NCBI RefSeq assembly: GCF_020786625.1
Contig: NZ_JAJGRC010000001.1
Coordinates: forward strand, 1 to 64,000
DNA length: 64,000 nucleotides
Direction of reading: 5' to 3'
From: Salinicoccus sp. RF5
GTDB taxonomy: Bacteria > Bacillota > Bacilli > Staphylococcales > Salinicoccaceae
Shown one piece after another: positions 1 through 6,364 of this stretch. The position numbers and the translations under genes are program-made. Position 1 is the stretch's first letter. Every line of letters begins with the position of its first letter. The notes under the pieces were generated by a model. It saw only the letters and a list, made by a program, of their open reading frames with translations, did no database searches and had not been told where the DNA came from.

Positions 1-11
1 CCTGAATATTG

Positions 12-126
12 TCCGGTGGCAATGGCGGAGAGGCCCCACCTGTTCCCATGCCGAACACAGCAGTTAAGCTCTCCAGCGCCGATGGTAGTTGGACTGACGT
101 CCCGTGAGAGTAGGACGCCGCCGGGC
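12..126 (+). rRNA. rrf: 5S ribosomal RNA
   Basis: This is the complete 5S rRNA, the last gene of an rRNA operon whose 16S and 23S genes lie before the window. The central block (cacctgttcccatgccgaac) and the block around 'gccgatggtagt' are the standard Firmicute 5S sequence. The first nine bases pair with the last nine (tccggtggc with gccgccggg), which sets the ends. The tRNA cluster follows 22 bases later and is probably cotranscribed. Confidence 0.95.
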
Positions 127-148
127 AGTATACAATTTAATATCAAAT

Positions 149-224
149 GGAGAATTAGCTCAGCTGGGAGAGCATCTGCCTTACAAGCAGAGGGTCGGCG
201 GTTCGAACCCGTCATTCTCCACCA
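149..224 (+). tRNA. tRNA-Val (anticodon TAC)
   Basis: A full cloverleaf with acceptor ggagaat/attctcc, anticodon TAC and encoded CCA. It is the first tRNA after 5S, as in the large S. aureus cluster. Confidence 0.95.
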
Positions 225-231
225 TTTAAAT

Positions 232-307
232 GCCGGTCTAGCTCAATTGGCAGAGCAACTGACTTGTAATCAGTAGGTTGGGGGTTCGATTCCTCTGGCC
301 GGCACCA
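232..307 (+). tRNA. tRNA-Thr (anticodon TGT), copy 1
   Basis: A cloverleaf with acceptor gccggtc/ggccggc, anticodon TGT and encoded CCA. It is identical to the second copy at 1500-1575. Confidence 0.95.
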
Positions 308-322
308 TTTAATCAATATGAT

Positions 323-395
323 GAGCCATTAGCTCAGTTGGTAGAGCATCTGACTTTTAATCAGAGGGTCAGAGGTTCGAATCCTCTATGGCTCA
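323..395 (+). tRNA. tRNA-Lys (anticodon TTT)
   Basis: A cloverleaf with acceptor gagccat/atggctc and anticodon TTT. CCA is not encoded; the discriminator is A395. Confidence 0.95.
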
Positions 396-400
396 CATAC

Positions 401-482
401 GCGGGTGTGGCGGAACTGGCAGACGCACTAGATTTAGGATCTAGCGCCTTCGGGCGTGGGGGTTCGACTCCCTTCACCCGCA
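401..482 (+). tRNA. tRNA-Leu (anticodon TAG)
   Basis: A class II tRNA with a long variable arm, acceptor gcgggtg/cacccgc and anticodon TAG. CCA is not encoded. Confidence 0.95.
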
Positions 483-488
483 TTATCT

Positions 489-563
489 GCGGAAGTAGTT
501 CAGTGGTAGAACACCACCTTGCCAAGGTGGGGGTCGCGGGTTCGAATCCCGTCTTCCGCTCCA
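489..563 (+). tRNA. tRNA-Gly (anticodon GCC)
   Basis: A cloverleaf with acceptor gcggaag/cttccgc, anticodon GCC, the normal D-loop GG (agtggta) and encoded CCA. This is the standard ribosomal glycine tRNA and is a useful contrast to the odd glycine tRNA at 2008-2079, which has the same acceptor stem. Confidence 0.95.
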
Positions 564-570
564 TTATTTC

Positions 571-659
571 GCCGGGGTGGCGGAACTGGCAGACGCACAG
601 GACTTAAAATCCTGCGGTAAGTAATTACCGTACCGGTTCGATTCCGGTCCTCGGCACCA
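571..659 (+). tRNA. tRNA-Leu (anticodon TAA)
   Basis: A class II tRNA with acceptor gccgggg/cctcggc, anticodon TAA, a long variable arm and encoded CCA. Confidence 0.95.
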
Positions 660-681
660 GTATAGGAACATATACCATAAT

Positions 682-755
682 GCGCCCGTAGCTCAATTGG
701 ATAGAGCGTTTGACTACGGATCAAGAGGTTAGGGGTTCGACTCCTCTCGGGCGCG
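682..755 (+). tRNA. tRNA-Arg (anticodon ACG)
   Basis: A cloverleaf with acceptor gcgcccg/cgggcgc and anticodon ACG. A34 is expected to be deaminated to inosine by TadA. CCA is not encoded. Confidence 0.95.
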
Positions 756-767
756 CTTTATTACTTA

Positions 768-841
768 CGGGAAGTAGCTCAGCTTGGTAGAGCACTTGGT
801 TTGGGACCAAGGGGTCGCAGGTTCGAATCCTGTCTTCCCGA
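768..841 (+). tRNA. tRNA-Pro (anticodon TGG)
   Basis: A cloverleaf with acceptor cgggaag/cttcccg and anticodon TGG. CCA is not encoded. Confidence 0.95.
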
Positions 842-856
842 CTCTTAAGAAAAAAT

Positions 857-932
857 GGGGGCTTAGCTCAGCTGGGAGAGCGCCTGCTTTGCACGCAGGA
901 GGTCAGCGGTTCGATCCCGCTAGTCTCCACCA
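857..932 (+). tRNA. tRNA-Ala (anticodon TGC)
   Basis: A cloverleaf with anticodon TGC and encoded CCA. The acceptor ggggg-ct/agtctcc contains the G3-U70 wobble pair that identifies alanine tRNA, and a second G-U pair (G5-U68). Confidence 0.95.
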
Positions 933-957
933 TTTTACTTAAACCTATATTTTTCAT

Positions 958-1031
958 GGCGGTGTAGCTCAGCTGGCTAGAGCGTACGGTTCATACCCGT
1001 GAGGTCGGGGGTTCGATCCCCTCCGCCGCCA
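958..1031 (+). tRNA. tRNA-Met (anticodon CAT), elongator
   Basis: A cloverleaf with a fully paired acceptor ggcggtg/ccgccgcc and anticodon CAT. The fully paired first base pair makes it the elongator methionine tRNA rather than the initiator. CCA is not encoded. Confidence 0.9.
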
Positions 1032-1035
1032 TATT

Positions 1036-1112
1036 GGACCTTTAGCTCAGTTGGTCAGAGCAAACGGCTCATAACCGTTGGGTCGCAGGTTCGAGTCCTG
1101 CAAGGTCCACCA
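1036..1112 (+). tRNA. tRNA-Ile2 (anticodon CAT, lysidine-type)
   Basis: A cloverleaf with acceptor ggacctt/aaggtcc, anticodon CAT and encoded CCA. By eye it matches the Bacillus/Staphylococcus isoleucine tRNA whose C34 is changed to lysidine by TilS so that it reads AUA. Methionine is the alternative reading. Confidence 0.8.
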
Positions 1113-1134
1113 TCGTTTTATTTTCATATCATAC

Positions 1135-1227
1135 GGAGGAATACCCAAGTCTGGCTGAAGGGATCGGTCTTGAAAACCGACAGGGGCTTAACGGCCCGCG
1201 GGGGTTCGAATCCCTCTTCCTCCGCCA
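1135..1227 (+). tRNA. tRNA-Ser (anticodon TGA)
   Basis: A class II tRNA with a long variable arm, acceptor ggaggaa/ttcctcc, anticodon TGA and encoded CCA. Confidence 0.95.
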
Positions 1228-1237
1228 TTATTATTAT

Positions 1238-1311
<74 letters not shown>

Positions 1312-1325
1312 TTTATTTTTTATGT

Positions 1326-1401
1326 GGTCCCGTGGTGTAGCGGTTAACATGCCTGCCTGTCACGCAGGAGATCGCGGGTTCGATTCCCGTCGGGACCGCC
1401 A
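1326..1401 (+). tRNA. tRNA-Asp (anticodon GTC), copy 1
   Basis: A cloverleaf with acceptor ggtcccg/cgggacc, anticodon GTC and encoded CCA. It is identical to the copy at 50728-50803. Confidence 0.95.
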
Positions 1402-1415
1402 TTTAAAATTCAAGT

Positions 1416-1491
1416 GGTTCAGTAGCTCAGTCGGTAGAGCATGTGATTGAAGCTCACAGTGTCGGCGGTTCGATTCCGTCCTGAACCACCA
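1416..1491 (+). tRNA. tRNA-Phe (anticodon GAA), copy 1
   Basis: A cloverleaf with acceptor ggttcag/ctgaacc, anticodon GAA and encoded CCA. The copy at 50830-50902 has the same body but no encoded CCA. Confidence 0.95.
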
Positions 1492-1499
1492 TTTGTGTT

Positions 1500-1575
1500 G
1501 CCGGTCTAGCTCAATTGGCAGAGCAACTGACTTGTAATCAGTAGGTTGGGGGTTCGATTCCTCTGGCCGGCACCA
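1500..1575 (+). tRNA. tRNA-Thr (anticodon TGT), copy 2
   Basis: Identical over its full length to the threonine tRNA at 232-307. Confidence 0.95.
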
Positions 1576-1593
1576 TTTTTTGATACGCATGAC

Positions 1594-1674
1594 GGAGGGG
1601 TAGCGAAGTGGCTAAACGCGGCGGACTGTAAATCCGCTCCTTCGGGTTCGGCAGTTCGAATCTGCCCCCCTCCA
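1594..1674 (+). tRNA. tRNA-Tyr (anticodon GTA)
   Basis: A class II tRNA with acceptor ggagggg/cccctcc, anticodon GTA and a long variable arm. CCA is not encoded. Confidence 0.95.
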
Positions 1675-1679
1675 TATAT

Positions 1680-1753
1680 AGGGGTATAGTTCAATGGTAG
1701 AATAGAGGTCTCCAAAACCTTTGGTGTGGGTTCGATTCCTACTACCCCTGCCA
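1680..1753 (+). tRNA. tRNA-Trp (anticodon CCA)
   Basis: A cloverleaf with acceptor aggggta/tacccct, anticodon CCA and encoded 3' CCA. Confidence 0.95.
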
Positions 1754-1756
1754 TAT

Positions 1757-1833
1757 GGCGGTTGTGGCGAAGTGGTTAACGCACCGGATTGTGGCTCCGG
1801 CATTCGTGGGTTCGATTCCCATCATCCGCCCCA
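1757..1833 (+). tRNA. tRNA-His (anticodon GTG), copy 1
   Basis: Anticodon GTG with the encoded extra G at position -1 opposite C73. The acceptor gcggttg/catccgc has a U5-U68 mismatch. The other histidine tRNA (50915-50988) has cagccgc on that strand and forms a U-G pair there instead. Confidence 0.9.
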
Positions 1834-1840
1834 TTTTTAT

Positions 1841-1912
1841 TGGGCTATCGCCAAGCGGTAAGGCAACGGTTTTTGGTACCGTCATGCGCAGGTTCGAATC
1901 CTGCTAGCCCAG
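1841..1912 (+). tRNA. tRNA-Gln (anticodon TTG)
   Basis: A cloverleaf with acceptor tgggcta/tagccca and anticodon TTG. CCA is not encoded. Confidence 0.95.
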
Positions 1913-1918
1913 CTTTGA

Positions 1919-1992
1919 GGCGCCATAGCCAAGGGGTAAGGCCGAGGACTGCAAATCCTCTATCACCGGTTCAAATCCGGTTGGCGCCTCCA
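1919..1992 (+). tRNA. tRNA-Cys (anticodon GCA)
   Basis: A cloverleaf with acceptor ggcgcca/tggcgcc, anticodon GCA and encoded CCA. Confidence 0.95.
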
Positions 1993-2007
1993 ATTTCTTA
2001 TTCCCAT

Positions 2008-2079
2008 GCGGAAGTAGTTCAGTGTTCAGAACATGCTTCTACCTGAAGCAAGACATAGGTTCAAATCCTATCTTCCGCT
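2008..2079 (+). tRNA. atypical tRNA-Gly (anticodon ACC), possible cell-wall tRNA
   Basis: All stems of a cloverleaf form: acceptor gcggaag/cttccgc, D-stem gttc/gaac, anticodon stem tgctt/aagca with loop ctacctg, and T-stem atagg/cctat. The anticodon is therefore ACC, which no common bacterial glycine tRNA uses. The D-loop reads agtgttca, so the conserved G18-G19 pair of bases is missing. Glycine identity elements (G1-C72, C2-G71, G3-C70, C35, C36, U73) are intact, so charging by glycyl-tRNA synthetase is expected. Staphylococci carry similar glycine tRNAs lacking D-loop GG that avoid EF-Tu and feed the pentaglycine bridge through Fem proteins. A degenerate ribosomal tRNA is the alternative. 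Confidence 0.8.
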
Positions 2080-2100
2080 TTATAATTCTATTAATACTGG

Positions 2101-2185
2101 GCCACCGTGGCGGAATTGGCAGACGCGCTGGACTCAAAATCCAGTTCCCATTGCGGGAGTGTCGGTTCGATCCCGACCGGTGGTA
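2101..2185 (+). tRNA. tRNA-Leu (anticodon CAA)
   Basis: A class II tRNA with acceptor gccaccg/cggtggt (G-U first pair) and anticodon CAA. It is the last tRNA of the first cluster. Confidence 0.95.
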
Positions 2186-2235
2186 TAACTTGTTTCCAAA
2201 ACAATATAAATGATATGTTTAATAATTGCCCGAAG

Positions 2236-2275
2236 GCAGTCAGAATGAATCATTTCATCTGGCTGCTTTTTTGCG
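2236..2275 (+). terminator. terminator of the 5S-tRNA cluster
   Basis: The stem gcagtcag/ctggctgc is extended by gaa/ttc around a short loop and followed by six T residues (2267-2272). It is the first terminator after 23 tRNAs, so the whole array is probably one transcript. Confidence 0.85.
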
Positions 2276-2301
2276 TCTTAACAATACAAGGAGGAGATAG
2301 T

Positions 2302-2367
2302 ACGAGTAACAACGACAAGACGAAGAACGTTGCAGTTCTGGTAAAAGAAATACTCCAGAGGAGATAA
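2302..2367 (+). CDS. possible 21-residue microprotein with an ACG start
   Basis: A strong ribosome binding site (aaggaggag, 2288-2296) stands just upstream of an open frame that has no ATG, GTG or TTG. The only codon at the right distance is ACG at 2302. The frame would give a 21-residue peptide beginning T/M-S-N-N-D-K-T-K and ending I-L-Q-R-R, followed by the hairpin at 2398-2441. ACG starts are rare, so this may be a decayed gene or a leftover binding site. I do not recognise the peptide. Confidence 0.25.
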   Translation, partial: TSNNDKTKNVAVLVKEILQRR

Positions 2368-2397
2368 TATTTCCTTTACCGTTATTATCAAAATAGA

Positions 2398-2441
2398 GAA
2401 GCTCTGCACTTCAGGAAATTGAAGTGCAGGGCTTCTTTTAG
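2398..2441. terminator. hairpin terminator
   Basis: A nearly perfect 16-base stem (gaagctctgcacttca with tgaagtgcagggcttc) is followed by ctttta. It ends whatever is read rightward from 2.3 kb, and it also lies directly past the stop of the leftward gene at 2438-2587. Confidence 0.8.
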
Positions 2442-2587
2442 TCCCTGTAGATTACCAGGACAGCGTATGAACTGCCATAGGAGAATTTGATGTCGAGGAT
2501 CTCCAGTTCTTGATTTTCATCGAGGAATCCATTCACTTTCTTTTCGAGACCTTTTTCCGTCATCGCACTCAGTGTCTTGACTTTCAT
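2438..2587 (-). CDS. small Cse60-like protein
   Basis: A 49-residue protein that starts MKVKTLSAMTEKGLEKKVNG and contains the block ILDIKFSYGSSYAVLVIYRD. This layout (MKVK start, an E/K-rich helix, then a 'DIKFS...AVLVIY' strand pair) resembles the sporulation-associated small protein family Cse60 of Bacillales. The link is by eye only. The ATG at 2587 is preceded by the binding site aagggagc at a normal distance. It is a single gene read leftward, ending in the hairpin at 2398-2441. In a non-spore-former its role is unknown. Confidence 0.7.
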   Translation of the reverse strand: MKVKTLSAMTEKGLEKKVNGFLDENQELEILDIKFSYGSSYAVLVIYRD

Positions 2588-2634
2588 AATTGGAAGCTCC
2601 CTTCATTCGTATTTGTCCCCATTAACACCCAAAG

Positions 2635-2665
2635 TTGACAGAAAAGTCATTTAATATAGTAGAAT
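2635..2665 (+). promoter_or_regulatory. probable sigma-A promoter of the S9 peptidase gene
   Basis: A perfect -35 box TTGACA (2635-2640) precedes TAGAAT (2660-2665) with a 19-base spacer. TATAGT at 2655 is an alternative -10 but lies too close. The start codon is about 30 bases downstream. Confidence 0.5.
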
Positions 2666-2694
2666 GGGATGAAAGTCATAGATAAAGGGGAAAC

Positions 2695-4416
2695 ATGATG
2701 GGGACATTCACCAAATATATGAATCTGAAATACAGTAGGGAAGAGAAGGTATTATATTTCATAAGCAGTGAAAGCGGCATGCACCAGCTGTGGAAGTTCA
2801 ATCCGTCAACAGGCAGGAAAATGCAGCTCACCAGGCTCGAACAGAACGTCAAGAACTATTGGCTTGAAGACGGACAGATTACAATCGCAGTGGACTACCA
2901 TGGAAACGAGCGGAACCAGTTCCACATGATGGACGGGGAGGGGATCGGGACGCTGATTGAAGATCCCGACTACTTCCACCATTATGGGGAATATGATGAT
3001 GATCAGAACATATATACCATGGTCCGCAACCACCATGAATCCTCCAATTTTGACCTTTGCCTTGTCCATGCCAAAGGATCTGTCAGAGTGCTTCGAACTT
3101 TTGGGGGACCAGTCCATTTCATTTCCGAACTCCCTGCGGACAGACTGCTGCTGTCGAAAGATGTGAATAACATTGATGAAGCGCTGATGATCTATGATAT
3201 GGATAAGGATGAAATGGAGGATGTGCCGTTACCCGAAGCCCGATTCTCCGCCTTCAAGTTCCATGAAGACAGGTGCCTGTGCCTCAGCGACATGCATGAT
3301 GGATATATGAACGTCCATGAAATCAACGTGGAAGAGGACAGTCATCGGCGGCTCACTGCATTCGAATGGGACGTTGAACATTTCAAAGTATCCGTAGACA
3401 AGACGGAAGCGATTCTTTCGTGCAATGAGAATGGACAATCCGTACTCTATCGGATGGATCTTGAAACATCGTCGACCGAGAAACTGGGGGTCATAGGCGA
3501 TGGCGTCGTGCATTCTTTGGCCTACGGAGAAGGGCGGGAGCTGTTCCTGATCCATTCCTCGGTCGACCAGCCGCATCGAATATGCCGGCATTCACTTGAA
3601 ACCGGTGAGATGGAAACTGTGCTCGGAAACACTGATCAGGTGTCGGAAGTTTCGTGGCGCTTATCATCCTATCATTCATTCGACGATCTGGAAGTGCCAT
3701 ATTTCATATATGAGACGGACCAGGAAGGGAAGAAGACTGTCATCCATATACATGGAGGTCCGGAATCGCAGGCCAGGCCGGAATTCAATGCGCTCTATTA
3801 CCAGCTGAACAGGGCAGGTTACCAGGTCGTTGTGCCGAATATCAGGGGCAGCAAAGGCTATGGACGCAGCTATCTTGAAGCTGATGACAAGGAGAAGCGC
3901 CTGGATGCGATGAAGGATGTTATCGAACTGAGGCGTCATCTGGTGGAGGATGGAAGGGCTGAAGACTCCCGCATCTCGGTGATGGGCAGGAGCTATGGCG
4001 GGCTGATGACGCTTCTTCTGGTTACCCATCATCCCGAATTTTGGGCCTCTGCAGTAGATATCGTCGGCATCTCGCACCTCAGGACCTTCCTCGAACATAC
4101 ACCGCCGTGGAGAAGGGCGCTGCGTGCTGCAGAATACGGCTCGATAGAAGAATCAGGTGCGTTTCTGGACGACATCTCGCCCCTCTCGAGAAGTAAGGAT
4201 ATATCGGTGCCGCTGATGGTCTTCCACAGCCACCATGACGCCCGTGTCCCATACAGCGAATCGGTCCAGATGGTGGAGGCGATGAAGGAGAACGGACAGT
4301 ATGTCGGGTTCACGGCATATGAAAATGAAGGGCATACCTACATGCATCAGGAGAACATCGATGACATGAACAGTAAGATACTCGAATTCTTCAACCGGAC
4401 ATTACAGCATCCATAA
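2695..4416 (+). CDS. S9-family serine peptidase (prolyl oligopeptidase type)
   Basis: A 573-residue cytoplasmic peptidase. The N-terminal part (about 1-330) resembles a beta-propeller with repeated WD-like strands. The C-terminal part (about 340-573) is an alpha/beta hydrolase: HIHGGPESQ oxyanion region, nucleophile Ser433 in GRSYGG, Asp515 in HHDARVP and His547 in EGHTY complete the triad. Family members cut short peptides or remove acylated N-terminal residues; the exact substrate cannot be read from sequence. No signal peptide is visible. Two ATG codons stand in tandem at 2695 and 2698 after the binding site aaagggg. The gene stands alone between its own promoter and the hairpin at 4416. 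Confidence 0.9.
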   Translation: MMGTFTKYMNLKYSREEKVLYFISSESGMHQLWKFNPSTGRKMQLTRLEQNVKNYWLEDGQITIAVDYHGNERNQFHMMDGEGIGTLIEDPDYFHHYGEYDDDQNIYTMVRNHHESSNFDLCLVHAKGSVRVLRTFGGPVHFISELPADRLLLSKDVNNIDEALMIYDMDKDEMEDVPLPEARFSAFKFHEDRCLCLSDMHDGYMNVHEINVEEDSHRRLTAFEWDVEHFKVSVDKTEAILSCNENGQSVLYRMDLETSSTEKLGVIGDGVVHSLAYGEGRELFLIHSSVDQPHRICRHSLETGEMETVLGNTDQVSEVSWRLSSYHSFDDLEVPYFIYETDQEGKKTVIHIHGGPESQARPEFNALYYQLNRAGYQVVVPNIRGSKGYGRSYLEADDKEKRLDAMKDVIELRRHLVEDGRAEDSRISVMGRSYGGLMTLLLVTHHPEFWASAVDIVGISHLRTFLEHTPPWRRALRAAEYGSIEESGAFLDDISPLSRSKDISVPLMVFHSHHDARVPYSESVQMVEAMKENGQYVGFTAYENEGHTYMHQENIDDMNSKILEFFNRTLQHP

Positions 4417-4445
4417 AAATAAGGCCTCAACGGGGCCTTATTTCT
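4416..4445. terminator. bidirectional terminator
   Basis: The stem aaataaggcc/ggccttattt has A and T runs on both sides. It separates the convergent peptidase gene and the methionine synthase-like gene. Confidence 0.85.
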
Positions 4446-4449
4446 ATTC

Positions 4450-5550
4450 TTACAGAAGTTTCTCTGCAAGCGATACGATATATTCAAGTTTCTTCCACTG
4501 GGCTTCTTCAGTAAGTTCATTGCCGTGGTGTGTAGAGGCGAAGCCGCATTGGGGACTCAGACAGAGCTGATCTTTGGAAACATATTTCGATGCTTCCGCA
4601 ACCCGTTCCCTGATCACATCTTCATCCTCGAGCTCACCATGCTTTGAGGTGAACAGTCCAAGGACAACCCGCGGACCTTCTTTAGGAATGTAGGAGAGCG
4701 GTTCGAAGTCTCCGGAACGGTCATCGTCATATTCGAGGAAGAATCCGTCAACCTTCTCCTTGGCAAAGAGCACGGGGGCGATTTTGGCGTAGCTGCCCTC
4801 GAATGCCCATTTCGACCTGTAGTTCCCGCGGCAGAGATGTGTGGTGATGACCATGTCCTCAGGTTTCTGTTCGAGTACGCCGTTGAGCACCCTCAGTGCC
4901 AGATGAATCAGGGATTCCCTGTCATAGCCGCTGTCATTGAATGGAATCTCCGGCGCATTGAGCCCCGCAATGTATACATCATCGAACTGGAGGTAGCGGC
5001 ACCCTGCATCATAGAACGCCTGTACCGTATCCTGATAGGCCTTGATGACATCCTTGGCATATGTTTCGACATCGGGATATATATCCTGGTTCCGGATGCC
5101 GGCATTGAACATCTGGTTCGGGCTTGGAATCGTCTGTTTAGGCACCGCCCGGTCGCCGACGATCTCCTTGAATTCGATGAAGTCCTTTATATGCGGGTGC
5201 TCTTTATTGAATGCGATTTTCCCTGTAACGCGTACATCATACCGCTCGGTCTCGATGCCGTCGAACTGGAACCCGGTATCTGGGACGTAGCCTTCCACGC
5301 CATCCAGGTGTTCAAGGAAATCGGTATGCCAGAAGCGCCTTCTGAATTCGCCGTCGGTGACCGCCTTGAGGCCCACTTCAATCTGCTTGTCGACCACTTT
5401 CCTGATCTCTTCGGTCTCGATCTCCCTCAGCTGTTCATAGGAGATTCTATCCTCCTGATGGTCCTTGCGCGCCCTATGTATGCTGTCGGGCCGCAGCAGG
5501 CTCCCCACGTGATCCGCCCTGAATGGTGCTTCGACTGCCGTTTTCGTCAT
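4450..5550 (-). CDS. cobalamin-independent methionine synthase-like protein (YxjG/YxjH family)
   Basis: A 366-residue single-domain relative of the C-terminal catalytic half of MetE. The zinc-binding residues of that family appear as His238 and Cys240 in THLCRGN and Cys335 in SPQCGF, with an acidic stretch (FLEYDDDRSGDF) between them. Bacillus relatives are thought to methylate homocysteine or a related thiol. A SAM riboswitch lies directly upstream on the same strand, which places the gene in methionine metabolism. The frame extends to a TTG at 5568, but the ATG at 5550 has the better binding site (aagaggg, 6-7 bases away), so I use it. It ends at the shared terminator. Confidence 0.88.
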   Translation of the reverse strand: MTKTAVEAPFRADHVGSLLRPDSIHRARKDHQEDRISYEQLREIETEEIRKVVDKQIEVGLKAVTDGEFRRRFWHTDFLEHLDGVEGYVPDTGFQFDGIETERYDVRVTGKIAFNKEHPHIKDFIEFKEIVGDRAVPKQTIPSPNQMFNAGIRNQDIYPDVETYAKDVIKAYQDTVQAFYDAGCRYLQFDDVYIAGLNAPEIPFNDSGYDRESLIHLALRVLNGVLEQKPEDMVITTHLCRGNYRSKWAFEGSYAKIAPVLFAKEKVDGFFLEYDDDRSGDFEPLSYIPKEGPRVVLGLFTSKHGELEDEDVIRERVAEASKYVSKDQLCLSPQCGFASTHHGNELTEEAQWKKLEYIVSLAEKLL

Positions 5551-5581
5551 GCTGATCCCTCTTTCCAATAATATTAATATA

Positions 5582-5735
5582 ATAAAATCCCCAATTGTCC
5601 GAAGTGGATAAATTGGGGATGATCATCATCCATTCATCTCATCTTCGAGCAGTGCTCCTGGAATTAGCACGGTACCTGGGGTCCGCTGCTGAGGTTTCGT
5701 TGGGCCAGTCCCTCCGCCTCTCTCGATAAGAGTTC
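5582..5735 (-). promoter_or_regulatory. SAM-I riboswitch (S-box leader)
   Basis: Read leftward, the leader has the conserved S-box blocks in order: agaggcggagggactggccc, aacgaaacctcagcagcgg, accccaggtaccgtgctaatt, and ccaggagcactgctcgaag. The aptamer covers about 5636-5733. It is followed by a terminator stem atccccaatt/aattggggat (5587-5620) with a T-rich tail, giving the usual SAM-dependent off switch. The regulated gene starts 32 bases downstream. Confidence 0.95.
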
Positions 5736-5797
5736 GATTATTATATTAAATAATACTTTAAAGTATAAAGAATTTTCTGTCAAGTGTACTCTTGATG

Positions 5798-6189
5798 TCA
5801 TTCGAGGAGGTCTTCAAGCGCATTTTTCTCCTGGTTTATTTCCCCCGGCGTCCTGATGCCGAGACGGCGTATTACTGATAGGGACGGGCACCACCCCTGG
5901 ATTGCATGCTGGAGCAGGAACGAACCGACGATTCCGGGAAGCAGATTCCACTTTCTGCTGACGGAGGCACCCAATATGCTGCCGATGATGACCAGGGTGC
6001 TGGCGTTCGCCTCCAGGACCCGTTCAGTGTTCCACTCCCTCTCCAATGCATCAATACGTTCTCTGATATCCTTTTCGTCTTTTGCCCGATAATGATCGAT
6101 GCTGCGCTGAATGTCATCCTGTATCTCCCTATTGATATGTTCCGGTGTATGGTTATGGACCCTTCCGTCGTTGCCGCAACTATTGCCAT
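5798..6189 (-). pseudogene. DUF2892-like membrane protein gene, frameshifted after codon 2
   Basis: The 3' part encodes a DUF2892-type membrane segment: hydrophobic stretch STLVIIGSILGASVS, LLPGIVGSFLLQ, then GWCPSLSVIRRLGIRT. Coding-quality sequence extends upstream in the same frame (HNHTPEHINREIQDDIQRSI, IDALEREW) but no start codon exists there. An ATG with an ideal binding site (gaggagg) sits at 6189 in a different frame. Adding one A to the short run after 'atggca' joins ATG to the rest and gives a 130-residue protein starting MANSCGNDGR. So either one base was lost in the cell or the assembly has an error. The only uninterrupted frame starts at TTG 6046 and lacks the N-terminal third. 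Confidence 0.75.
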
Positions 6190-6289
6190 TGAAGTTCCTC
6201 CTCTGACCATATTTGCAATTACTTCATTATTTCCCATAGAAGATGAAACGAAACAAATCCTCATCATTTATATATATTTAATAATTAAC

Positions 6290-6342
6290 TTGCTTAAAGT
6301 AAGTAAGTGATGTAAAATATAATTATCTTGAATTAGAGATAA
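6290..6342 (+). promoter_or_regulatory. yceI promoter with MarR-type operator
   Basis: The -35 box TTGCTT (6290-6295) and -10 box TAAAAT (6313-6318) are 17 bases apart. The palindrome TTATCTTGAATTAGAGATAA (6323-6342) sits right after the -10 box, where a bound repressor would block transcription. Its outer arms (TTATCT/AGATAA) and AATT centre resemble MhqR-type operators of Firmicutes. Confidence 0.55.
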
Positions 6343-6364
6343 TAATTATTGGAGGTTTTTGACG

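Noticed and set aside
1036-1112. Second methionine elongator tRNA with CAT anticodon
   Set aside because: The body matches the lysidine-type isoleucine tRNA of Firmicutes better than the methionine tRNA next to it.
4837-5571. A 244-codon frame opposite the methionine synthase-like gene
   Set aside because: It is an antisense shadow of a high-GC coding strand and also crosses into the leader; no binding site or protein motif.
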